From contig NZ_QEKI01000017.1 of the NCBI RefSeq assembly GCF_003096355.1, positions 46,817 to 110,816 of the forward strand: DNA of 64,000 nucleotides, written 5' to 3'. Positions 57,274 through 64,000 of this stretch are shown in pieces; positions within the stretch are counted from its first letter, which is position 1; the number at the start of each line of letters is the position of its first letter. A program made the position numbers and the translations under genes. Below the pieces are notes generated by a model, which was given only the letters and a program-made list of their open reading frames with translations, ran no database searches and was not told the origin of the DNA. The DNA comes from Pontibacter virosus. Its GTDB lineage: Bacteria; Bacteroidota; Bacteroidia; Cytophagales; Hymenobacteraceae.

Positions 57274-58102
57274 TTCAAGTATTGTCACACAGGGCATAAC
57301 TAAAGTCTATATGGAAACTCCCTACATTGCCCTTGGAAGGACTTTAAGCAAGTGTTCTAGCCTATTATTCAAGTATTGCCACGCATACAAGACATAAAGA
57401 GCCAATCTAATATATGGATGAGATATGACTTTTGCAAAATACAAACTTGGAGAAGATGTAGAAGTAAGCGGTACGTTCACAGGATTAGGTGACTAAAAAG
57501 GTAGAGTCACCGAAATAGTGTATGACAAGCTGAGCAGCCAATTCTTCTATAACGTGCAATGTGGAGAGAATCGACATTATGCGCAGGAACGATTTGTCTC
57601 TACTGTACAGAGACTTAACGAAGGCACTTGAATATTGATAGAAACTTCTAGCGGATGTCTCCAGAATGCCACAAGCGTTCTTTCTGAGGGTCTCTTGACA
57701 GGTTACGTTACTGCAAGCCATATGAAGCGGCAGGTTTAATGTATCGCATCGATATTTTCCCTTATGGATGCCTTCTTGAGCCAAGAGGATATTTACTATT
57801 CAAGTATTGCCTCACTCTGTCAGAGCCGTTCATGTATTGCCTCAGTAGCCGGAGCCGTTCAAGTACTGCCACAATCCATTCAAGTATTGTCTCAAGTCGT
57901 TCAAGTATCGCCACAAATTGGCTATTCCCCTCAACAATAGCTGTTTTACCTACTCAAGTATTGCCTCAAGCCATTCAAGTATTGCCACGCTTCTCCAAAG
58001 CTGTTCAAGTATTGCCTCAGTAGCAATAGGTCATTCAAGTATTGCCACACCCACAATGCACCCCATTGGCTCTATTCCGTACAGCCGTTCAAGTATTGCC
58101 AC
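57274..58102 (+). repeat. Iteron array of the replication origin (12 copies)
   Basis: Core TTCAAGTATTGCC(A/T)CA. Copies begin at 57274, 57368, 57799, 57829, 57858, 57879, 57900, 57953, 57974, 58004, 58034 and 58088, with one- or two-base variants (for example 57829 TTCATGTATTGC, 57858 TTCAAGTACTGC, 57900 TTCAAGTATCGC). Spacing is 21 or about 30 bases in the dense part, that is two or three helical turns. An AT-rich stretch at 58103-58140 adjoins it and could be the unwinding element. Confidence 0.85.
57425..57631 (+). pseudogene. Small gene interrupted by a stop codon, inside the iteron region
   Basis: ATG 57425 reads TFAKYKLGEDVEVSGTFTGL then GD-TAA, and the same frame continues KGRVTEIVYDKLSSQFFYNV and QERFVSTVQRLNEGT to TGA 57631. 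It looks like a small SH3/KOW-like barrel of about 68 codons with one nonsense codon. Either a recent pseudogene or a sequencing error. Confidence 0.55.
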
Positions 58103-58140
58103 TAAATATATATACTTCTATATACTTCCTTATAAATAGT

Positions 58141-58342
58141 AATTTGAAATGTCGGAGGGGTTCGTGAACAATAAAGATTTAACAAAAGGGAAGAGAAAGA
58201 GACTTGCGCTGCGAAAATTACACAACTTCTTCACAAAAACAGCTAAAATATGACCAGTGCTTTAATAACTAGCTATGAAGTCTAAAGATTCCTACACAGG
58301 GCCGGGGAAAATAAGATAAAAGCATAAAAATTATACATACAT
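58141..58342. other. Intergenic between origin and RadC-like gene
   Basis: About 200 bases, no gene recognised; leads into the shared upstream element. Confidence 0.35.
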
Positions 58343-58381
58343 AATGTAACTTTTAATATACATATCGTATATATTAATATA
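58343..58381 (+). promoter_or_regulatory. Shared plasmid regulatory element, copy 1
   Basis: AATGTAAC at 58343, then CGTATATATTAATATA at 58366; the same two blocks occur at identical 23-base spacing upstream of ardC. Confidence 0.6.
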
Positions 58382-58414
58382 TCTTTTATATCAACCCCTT
58401 TAAATTTTGTGTGT

Positions 58415-58879
58415 ATGGAACAGACTTCAACAACCGTCAGCCAGATTGCAGAGGTAAAGCTCAGCTACCATCCCCAGGTGAAGCCCTCCGAGCGCCCGCA
58501 GATTAGGAGTTCTAAAGACAGTTACACTTTCTTCCTACAGCTATGGGATGAGGGCAGCATACAGTTCCGCGAGCAATTTAAGGTTATGTTATTAAGCAGG
58601 GCAAACAAAGTGCTGGGAATATTTGAGGTTTCTACCGGTGGCGTGGCCGGTACGGTGGCAGATCCCAAACTTATCTTTGTCGCTGCGCTCAAAGCCAATG
58701 CCAGTGGGATCGTTTTAGCTCATAATCACCCATCGGGCAACTTAAAGCCTAGCAGTGCAGATATTAGCCTTACTAAAAAGGTGAAGGAGGGCGGTAACTT
58801 ACTTGATATTGCTGTTCTAGATCACATCATCCTTACCAATGAGGGTTATTATTCTTTTGCAGACGAGGGACTTTTATAA
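58415..58879 (+). CDS. RadC-like JAB-domain protein
   Basis: 154 residues from ATG 58415 (an in-frame GTG at 58409 is less likely). JAMM metalloprotease-type motif: HNHPSGNLKPSSADISLT with the upstream Glu in LGIFEVSTGGVAGTV. Short RadC forms of this kind are common on plasmids and conjugative elements; the function is unknown despite the name. Followed by a strong terminator. Confidence 0.9.
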   Translation: MEQTSTTVSQIAEVKLSYHPQVKPSERPQIRSSKDSYTFFLQLWDEGSIQFREQFKVMLLSRANKVLGIFEVSTGGVAGTVADPKLIFVAALKANASGIVLAHNHPSGNLKPSSADISLTKKVKEGGNLLDIAVLDHIILTNEGYYSFADEGLL

Positions 58880-58924
58880 AAGTCCCTTACTCCTTCAAAT
58901 CTCGGCTGTAAACCAACCGTAGCG

Positions 58925-58952
58925 GCCCGCCTGACGGCGGGTTTTCTTTTTT
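58925..58952 (+). terminator. Terminator of the RadC-like gene
   Basis: CCCGCC / GGCGGG stem with a 4-nt loop followed by TTTTCTTTTTTT. Confidence 0.8.
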
Positions 58953-59053
58953 TCTTTCTGTAGTAATGCCTGTTCTACAATACCACACAAGCAATTTAGC
59001 GCTAACATAAGGGGAAATAAAAACTCTATTTTGTGGATAAATTTAATATACCA

Positions 59054-59092
59054 AATGTAACTAAATAAATACATTACGTATATATTAATATA
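59054..59092 (+). promoter_or_regulatory. Shared plasmid regulatory element, copy 2
   Basis: AATGTAAC at 59054 and CGTATATATTAATATA at 59077, as upstream of the RadC-like gene. A diverged third copy, CGTATATATTTG, lies at 62319. Confidence 0.6.
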
Positions 59093-59123
59093 AGTTTTGT
59101 TTAACCTTCTAAAGCTAAAAGTT

Positions 59124-60065
59124 ATGAACGCTTATCAAAAATTCATTCAACTGGCAGATCAGGTAACAAATGAGGTCATCGAGCAATTAGAACAAGGCCA
59201 GGTATTCTGGAGAAAGCCATGGACATCTTACGGATTGCCTAAAAACTATGTATCTGGCCGCTATTATGAAGGCTTCAATGCTTTCTTTCTGAACTACCTG
59301 ACTGATAAGAAAAGCTTTAGGACGCCCTATTTTCTTACCTATAAACAGGCTAAAGAGCTGGGCGGGCATGTAAAGAAGGGAGAGAAAGGAACCCAAATCA
59401 TCTACTGGAAAGTTTACGCCAAAAGTGATACCAGGGAGGATAAAGGCACTTCAGGAGAGACAGAGGAGGTGTATCAGAGAAGGTTTGTCCCTTTTATTTG
59501 GACTGTATTTAACATTGTTCAGGTGGAAGGAATAGAGTTTACCCTCCCTTCTGTTCATGAGCGTACCGATCTGCAGGTAATAGAGGCTTGTCAGGAGGTG
59601 GTGGATCAATACCCTATGCCACGCCCGAACGTTCAGCACGGAGGCTCCCAGGCCTACTATGCGCCTTTTAATGATACGGTACAGATGCCGGAGCTGAGCA
59701 GCTTTGTTTCCTCTCAGGCTTATCACGCGACTTTGTTTCACGAACTGATTCACTCTACAGGCCATCAAACCAGGCTTAACCGTTTTGCTGATGAAGAGAA
59801 GGCGGCCCGGTTTGGCGACATAAATTACTCTAAGGAGGAGCTGATAGCCGAGATGGGAGCAAGTTTCCTCAACGCCTTTGCAGGTATCAAAGCGGAGGTT
59901 TTTGAAAACTCGGTGGCTTACCTGCAGGGATGGGCGAAGAAGTTTAAAGACGATAAGACCATGATCATCTATGCAAGCACAAAGGCTTTTAAAGCGGCCA
60001 GCTATATCCTAAACCTACAGGCAGAAAGTAACTTGGGGGCAGAAGCAACAACTATGGCAGCGTAG
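59124..60065 (+). CDS. ardC: ArdC-like antirestriction protein (zincin domain)
   Basis: 313 residues from ATG 59124. N-terminal ssDNA-binding DUF1738 region (PWTSYGLPKNYVSGRYYEGF...TYKQAKELGGHVKKGEKGTQ) and C-terminal zincin-like metallopeptidase with HELIHSTGHQ (HExxH) and SKEELIAEMGASFL. ArdC proteins protect incoming plasmid DNA from host restriction during conjugation. Typical plasmid backbone gene; terminators follow. Confidence 0.9.
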   Translation: MNAYQKFIQLADQVTNEVIEQLEQGQVFWRKPWTSYGLPKNYVSGRYYEGFNAFFLNYLTDKKSFRTPYFLTYKQAKELGGHVKKGEKGTQIIYWKVYAKSDTREDKGTSGETEEVYQRRFVPFIWTVFNIVQVEGIEFTLPSVHERTDLQVIEACQEVVDQYPMPRPNVQHGGSQAYYAPFNDTVQMPELSSFVSSQAYHATLFHELIHSTGHQTRLNRFADEEKAARFGDINYSKEELIAEMGASFLNAFAGIKAEVFENSVAYLQGWAKKFKDDKTMIIYASTKAFKAASYILNLQAESNLGAEATTMAA

Positions 60066-60071
60066 CCTTTA

Positions 60072-60115
60072 GAAAGATCTTGTCTGGTAACATCAGGCAA
60101 GATCTTTCATTTTTA
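60072..60115 (+). terminator. Terminator of ardC
   Basis: GAAAGATCTTG / CAAGATCTTTC stem followed by ATTTTT. A second hairpin AATCCCGCC / GGCGGGATT lies at 60153-60186. Confidence 0.75.
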
Positions 60116-60186
60116 ATACTGATGGGGTTAGCTGCGGAAGTTTGAAAGATGAAATCCCGCCATGGCGACCCGCCTTCGGCGGGATT

Positions 60187-60460
60187 CCTTTTCTTAGTAA
60201 GTTAGGGCTTACGGATGATGTTGCCTGATTACTTACTCTTGATGCCCTTTTTTCAATATTGTTAGCAATTAGATGTGCTTAAAAAGACACTAGTTATGGC
60301 CAAAACCGAATCTGGAGCAGAAATCGGTTGAGGTACTTTGGGTTCTTTCAGGCGGTAATCTCTAACGGGTTCAGTATTTTATGTTAATATGAATATATAG
60401 TATATTCGATAATTCGTCACCGCTCGTACTGCGGTTAGAAACTACCTTGCCTGCATCTAT
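60187..60460. other. Intergenic with TATATTCG repeat
   Basis: TATATTCGATAATTCG at 60401 begins a third member of the repeat also seen at 41070 and 53655, here 60 bases before a gene start. Possible promoter -7 box. Confidence 0.4.
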
Positions 60461-62101
60461 ATGAAATACATTCTCCTATTCGTCTGTCAGCTAACTGTTA
60501 GTTTTGCGGCAGTTTGCCAAGTTCCTCAGTGGTCAGATTTCAAGCTGTTGGCAGGACAGTCACATGATGAGGGGAATGCGATCACGGTAGACAAACACGA
60601 TAATACATACCTAGCCGTTTCTTCGCAGAATCCCCTAAGCAGCCTCTTTCATGAACCTTTGCCGGATGAGGTTTGCAATGTCATACAGCCTGTTCGAGGC
60701 AATTCATATAACGGCGCTGTGTTTAGGTTCGATTCTTCCCGAAACCTTACCTTATCCGTTGTGATAGAGGGGGCTACACTTGGCCAAATTGGTGTTGACG
60801 GCGCTGGGAACATTTACGTGTCCGGCTTAATGCAATACGGCGCACAAAGGGACGCTTTTGTTAAGAAATACTCCTCCACCGGTGATTTGATTTGGTCGAA
60901 GCTGGTAGAAAGTGCCTCAAGCGGGCGTAATGCAGATGATTTTATCACGTCCTTAGATGTCTCTTCGGATGGTTCCCTAGTGCTCTGCGGTCTCGGCTAT
61001 GGTGACCAGGTGGCGCTGTTGGGGCAGTACCATCCTGGTCCTCTTAGCTTCGTAGCCAAGTTAAATCCGGACGGGGAAGTAGCCTGGACCCAGAGCTTTG
61101 GAAGCGATCTGGGCTATGGGGCCTTCCGGGTTAAGTTTGACGGGGCTAGTGATGTATTGATGGCTGGAAACGAGAAAGTGGCTGGCACTAACGAGCTCAG
61201 GGCTACATTCGCAAAACTTGAGGCCATGACAGGGGATGTACTCTGGAAGAAGCAGTTCCACTCAAACGGGCAGTATGTCCCTAGGGGAACGGCCATAAGC
61301 ACCACTTCCAACCTCTATGTTTTTGGCGGTACTTTTGGTGGTGAGCTCACAATCGATGGTATTACTGTCCGTGCACGTGGCGCCTTGGATGTTTTCCTGC
61401 TGCAATGCGACCTGGACGGGAACATTAACTGGGTAAAGACTGCCGGCAGTTCAGGAAGGGAGACGCTGTATGATTTAGCAGAGGATAATGGAAAGATCTA
61501 CCTGACAGGAGGATTTGCAGACGGATTTCAATTGAATAGCACCTCTTACGCCTCCAAGGGAAACACAGATGTGTATATAGGCGCTCTAGACAATGACGGA
61601 AATACACTGTGGGTGCTGACAGGTGGCAGTGCAGATCAGAAAGATGATATAATCCGTGATGAGAAAGGATCAAAAATGGCCATTAATTCAAAAGGGCACC
61701 TTCAGGTAATAGGCACTACTATTGGCAGGGGCAATTTCGGAAGCCTTAATTATGTTGCATCAGAGGAGACACTCACAAATGCCTTCTGGCTTACTTTAGG
61801 AGACAAAGCATCAACTTATACGGTATACTATCCTTGTGATGGAACTACTGTTCTTGATTTTTCGCTTACAGTATATCCCAATCCTTTTGAGCAAAGCCTG
61901 ACAATCTCGAATTCGCAGGGTCTGAACCTGGACTATAACCTAGTTCTTACCAACAGCGTCGGCCAAAAGCTGGATGAAAGGTATTTCCCTGATTCGAGCA
62001 CTATTACTGTTGATGCGTGGAATGCTCTTGCTGCAGGGGTGTACTTTCTCAAAATTGACGCTGGCGATTATTCCAAAGTGTTTAAGCTGATCAAGAAATA
62101 A
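60461..62101 (+). CDS. Secreted protein with T9SS type A sorting domain
   Basis: 546 residues. Signal peptide (ILLFVCQLTVSFAAVCQ), repeated beta-propeller-like SBBP motifs (NIYVSGLMQYGAQRDAFVKK; KIYLTGGFADGFQLNSTSYA), and a C-terminal type A sorting domain (SLTVYPNPFEQSLTIS ... GVYFLKI ... VFKLIKK). It should be exported through the type IX secretion system and anchored at the cell surface. It sits alone between plasmid genes. Confidence 0.88.
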   Translation: MKYILLFVCQLTVSFAAVCQVPQWSDFKLLAGQSHDEGNAITVDKHDNTYLAVSSQNPLSSLFHEPLPDEVCNVIQPVRGNSYNGAVFRFDSSRNLTLSVVIEGATLGQIGVDGAGNIYVSGLMQYGAQRDAFVKKYSSTGDLIWSKLVESASSGRNADDFITSLDVSSDGSLVLCGLGYGDQVALLGQYHPGPLSFVAKLNPDGEVAWTQSFGSDLGYGAFRVKFDGASDVLMAGNEKVAGTNELRATFAKLEAMTGDVLWKKQFHSNGQYVPRGTAISTTSNLYVFGGTFGGELTIDGITVRARGALDVFLLQCDLDGNINWVKTAGSSGRETLYDLAEDNGKIYLTGGFADGFQLNSTSYASKGNTDVYIGALDNDGNTLWVLTGGSADQKDDIIRDEKGSKMAINSKGHLQVIGTTIGRGNFGSLNYVASEETLTNAFWLTLGDKASTYTVYYPCDGTTVLDFSLTVYPNPFEQSLTISNSQGLNLDYNLVLTNSVGQKLDERYFPDSSTITVDAWNALAAGVYFLKIDAGDYSKVFKLIKK

Positions 62102-62394
62102 CTCAGCGTACAAATTTTTAAAATTTTATATCATCTCGGCTTGTAAACCTTTCCGAATGGCTGGATGGACACAGCAGCTGCTTTCTCAGAGTACTTGCTT
62201 GTGGTTTAGTAAAGAAAAACCTCCTAATTCTGTTATCCAGATTGCGCTTAGACAACAGGAATAAGAAGAATAGACGATAAACTTATCAAATACTTTTAGT
62301 ATCAAATTGTATATGTTACGTATATATTTGTAGGCATCTATCCTTAGATGTTTTATCTTAAAATAAACCACCAGTATTCGTTAGTTATAGGACA
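62102..62394. other. Intergenic, regulatory element of the next gene
   Basis: Contains CGTATATATTTG at 62319-62330, resembling the radC/ardC upstream element, and GTATTCGTTAG at 62374, resembling the TATATTCGTTA repeat. Confidence 0.45.
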
Positions 62395-62688
62395 ATGCAA
62401 ATTGAAGATAAGAGCCCTAAGTTTGAGTTAGGTAAGCGTATGCTCGAGAATGAGCAGCTGACTTCCCTTTCTGAGCTGTTTGATATCGTGCCATATACTC
62501 CCGTGGCCAAAGCACTAGGTGTAAACAACCAGCGACTGCGAAACAAGATTGACGATCCCCGTTCCTTCCGCGTAAGTGAGGTGCTGGACCTGGCGGTACT
62601 ATTGGATGTCGATGCAATCAAGCTCTTTGCCTTACTTCAAGAAACGATCAATAAATCGGCACCTGCTGAAGGAATAAGTAAATTATAG
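62395..62688 (+). CDS. Small HTH-like plasmid protein
   Basis: 97 residues. YTPVAKALGVNNQRLRNKID then VSEVLDLAVLLDVDAIKLFA resemble a Cro/XRE-like HTH with its dimerisation helix. Probably a small transcriptional regulator of plasmid genes. Starts 65 bases after a motif shared with the radC/ardC upstream regions. Confidence 0.65.
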   Translation: MQIEDKSPKFELGKRMLENEQLTSLSELFDIVPYTPVAKALGVNNQRLRNKIDDPRSFRVSEVLDLAVLLDVDAIKLFALLQETINKSAPAEGISKL

Positions 62689-62746
62689 TCTTGCTAAGCT
62701 TTAAACTGCCTACTACCCTACTGATCAACCTCTCGCTTTTTCGCCT

Positions 62747-63001
62747 ATGAATCTATATGAGTTCAATAGTATTCTTTCACTTAATGACAGGGCACAGGCG
62801 GTATGGGATGAGGGGCAGTTTCTTTCAAACCGCCTTGATGGAGAGTACAAGGTATGCCTCTACTACATGGGTGATTTTTTTGCAGAGGTTTGGGTAAGTT
62901 CATGCGATAGCGATAGTAGTATATGCCATGTGCGGGCTTTTAAGAGCCGAAGGCTTCTGGAACCTTACCTCTCCCCTATCGACCTGTCTACCCTTTTCTG
63001 A
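62747..63001 (+). CDS. Small protein of unknown function, family A
   Basis: 84 residues: VWDEGQFLSNRLDGEYKVCL, YYMGDFFAEVWVSS and RRLLEPYLSPIDLS. Clear paralogue of the protein at 36138 by the pattern LYxMxxFFxEVW and RRLLEPYL. Occurs just after a small HTH gene on the same strand. Confidence 0.65.
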   Translation: MNLYEFNSILSLNDRAQAVWDEGQFLSNRLDGEYKVCLYYMGDFFAEVWVSSCDSDSSICHVRAFKSRRLLEPYLSPIDLSTLF

Positions 63002-63457
63002 TTCTTTCTGCTTTTCGTCTCAAACTGTCAACTTTGACTATTAAGCTGCTTGCTTTAATTGGCAAATATTTCTAGCTGAAAAAAACAATTATTATTTAAT
63101 AACTAATGAATATTATGTTAATAAATAATAACTATTATTTAACATCTAACAATTAATAATTATTAGATGTTTGTACCGTTGGATTTAGCACCTGAAGATA
63201 TTTCTTACAGAAGGTAGTCATCATCCATTCTTTCCTATTCTCTCTAGCTTGCCCAATGCTCCGTCTTTGGTGTATTACTCTTCCTCTCCCCCCTTCCTTG
63301 TATTATTTGCCTGGAATTCTTTCTTTTGATGTATGGTGGGCTTTGTATTGCAAGATGTGTTTTGAGTCCCTCAAAACCTCTTGCCTTGCTTTCAGCGTAG
63401 CTATCAGCAAGGGGGAAATCCACTCGCAACTCGTGTCTTTTATTGAGCAAAGAATGT
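63002..63457. other. AT-rich intergenic stretch with inverted repeat
   Basis: AACATCTAA (63141-63149) / TTAGATGTT (63163-63171) flank an AT-rich core just upstream of the mobilisation gene. Candidate promoter/operator or part of the transfer origin. No gene recognised. Confidence 0.45.
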
Positions 63458-63895
63458 ATGGAAGATATTAAGAAAGCAAAGGGAGGGCGTCCAAAACTAT
63501 CGCCTGAATTAAAGAGAGCCAGACAGTTAAAGCTGACCTTTTCTGATAGCGAATACAGGCAACTGGAGGCTGAGATGACGGCTGCAGGGCATGAATCATT
63601 GTCTGTTTACCTGCGGAAGAAGGCGCTGGCGCAGCCTGACGATTTTATTGCTAATCCTAAAGAGTTAATCGCGGTTTTGGATAGGCTCGGCCCAGAGATC
63701 AGCAGGGTTGGCAACAATATAAATCAGGTAGCCAGGTATGTCAATTACCTGAAGGCAAACAATATGATAAACCTGCAGTTTCTTGCCGATTTTAACAGAC
63801 ACATGATAGAGTTTAGTATCATAGAAAAAGAATTGGTCAAGGCGCTTCGCTCTTTTCTTCGGATTGCTGCTGCAAGGTTTAAAAAGTTTAAATAA
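63458..63895 (+). CDS. mobC: Plasmid mobilisation protein MobC-like
   Basis: 145 residues from ATG 63458 (in-frame TTG 63443 possible). N-terminal basic GGRPKLSPELKRARQLKLTF (ribbon-helix-helix-like) and a C-terminal MobC core (GPEISRVGNNINQVARYVNY). It accessory-binds the transfer origin with a relaxase. No relaxase gene follows inside the window; tandem repeats come next. Confidence 0.85.
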   Translation: MEDIKKAKGGRPKLSPELKRARQLKLTFSDSEYRQLEAEMTAAGHESLSVYLRKKALAQPDDFIANPKELIAVLDRLGPEISRVGNNINQVARYVNYLKANNMINLQFLADFNRHMIEFSIIEKELVKALRSFLRIAAARFKKFK

Positions 63896-63906
63896 TATTT
63901 ATTATT

Positions 63907-64000
63907 TAATAAGTAAGAATTAATAAGTAAGAATTAATAAGTAAGAATTAATAAGTAAGAATTAATAAGTAAGAATTAATAAGTAAGAATTAATAAGTAA
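63907..64000. repeat. 14-bp tandem repeat array, runs off the edge
   Basis: Unit TAATAAGTAAGAAT, six complete copies plus ten bases, without variation. Continues beyond the window. Confidence 0.9.

Noticed and set aside
57739..58023. 94-codon plus-strand frame across the iteron array
   Set aside because: Its repetitive Ser/Thr-rich translation is just the iterons read in one frame; no ribosome site or similarity.
57274..58102. Repeats considered as a CRISPR array
   Set aside because: Repeat core is about 16 bases, spacing is 21 or 30 bases start to start, no unique spacers of CRISPR length and no cas genes; an adjacent Rep gene explains it as iterons.
63907..64000. Tandem repeat considered as a CRISPR array
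   Set aside because: Units are directly abutted with no spacers.

Overview
The window looks like a Bacteroidota genome of the Cytophagales type (Hymenobacteraceae/Pontibacter-like). Signs seen directly: Bacteroidota promoters (TTG, 19-21 nt, TAnnTTTG) upstream of several genes; a TonB receptor with a carboxypeptidase-regulatory N-terminal domain; a type A T9SS C-terminal sorting domain; DUF5686, DUF4833 and DUF2490 family proteins; and a complete bacterial sphingolipid/inositol-lipid operon. Genus is inferred from protein style only.

Region 1 (1-9.0 kb): a truncated metallo-beta-lactamase-fold lipid hydrolase runs directly into an unrelated DNA methyltransferase fragment at about 650. A TetR-regulated tripartite efflux operon (lipoprotein adaptor, RND permease, TolC-like channel) follows.

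Region 2 (9.0-20.9 kb): a TetR regulator, then eleven close-packed genes that together look sufficient for inositol-phosphoceramide synthesis: serine palmitoyltransferase, GNAT-like N-acyltransferase, ceramide reductase, myo-inositol-phosphate synthase, PgpA-like phosphatase, GtrA-like protein, DUF5686 protein, CDP-alcohol phosphatidyltransferase, DUF4833 protein, fatty acid hydroxylase, and an AUR1-like PAP2 protein. A strong bidirectional terminator closes the operon at 21.05 kb.

Region 3 (21-32 kb): redox enzymes, a decayed stretch with ferrochelatase and SufR-type regulator remnants, a divergent PepSY/TonB-receptor pair with twin operator palindromes, and an AbiE toxin-antitoxin pair with an operator over its promoter.

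Region 4 (32-45 kb): a P-type cation ATPase, an IS3-family element with a -1 frameshift signal, an IS110-family element, then a run of small AT-richer genes (lipoproteins, carbonic anhydrase, zinc-ribbon protein, beta-barrel proteins) separated by attC-like inverted repeats. It looks like an integron-like cassette array without an integrase.

Region 5 (45-64 kb): plasmid or integrated-plasmid backbone. It carries two different Fic toxins, each with its own candidate antitoxin, a single-chain restriction-modification enzyme, a serine recombinase, a DUF3800 protein, a C39-like cysteine protease, a Rep_3-type initiator with a 12-copy iteron array, RadC-like and ArdC proteins sharing an upstream element, a T9SS-exported protein, small plasmid-type proteins, MobC, and a 14-bp tandem repeat running off the right edge.
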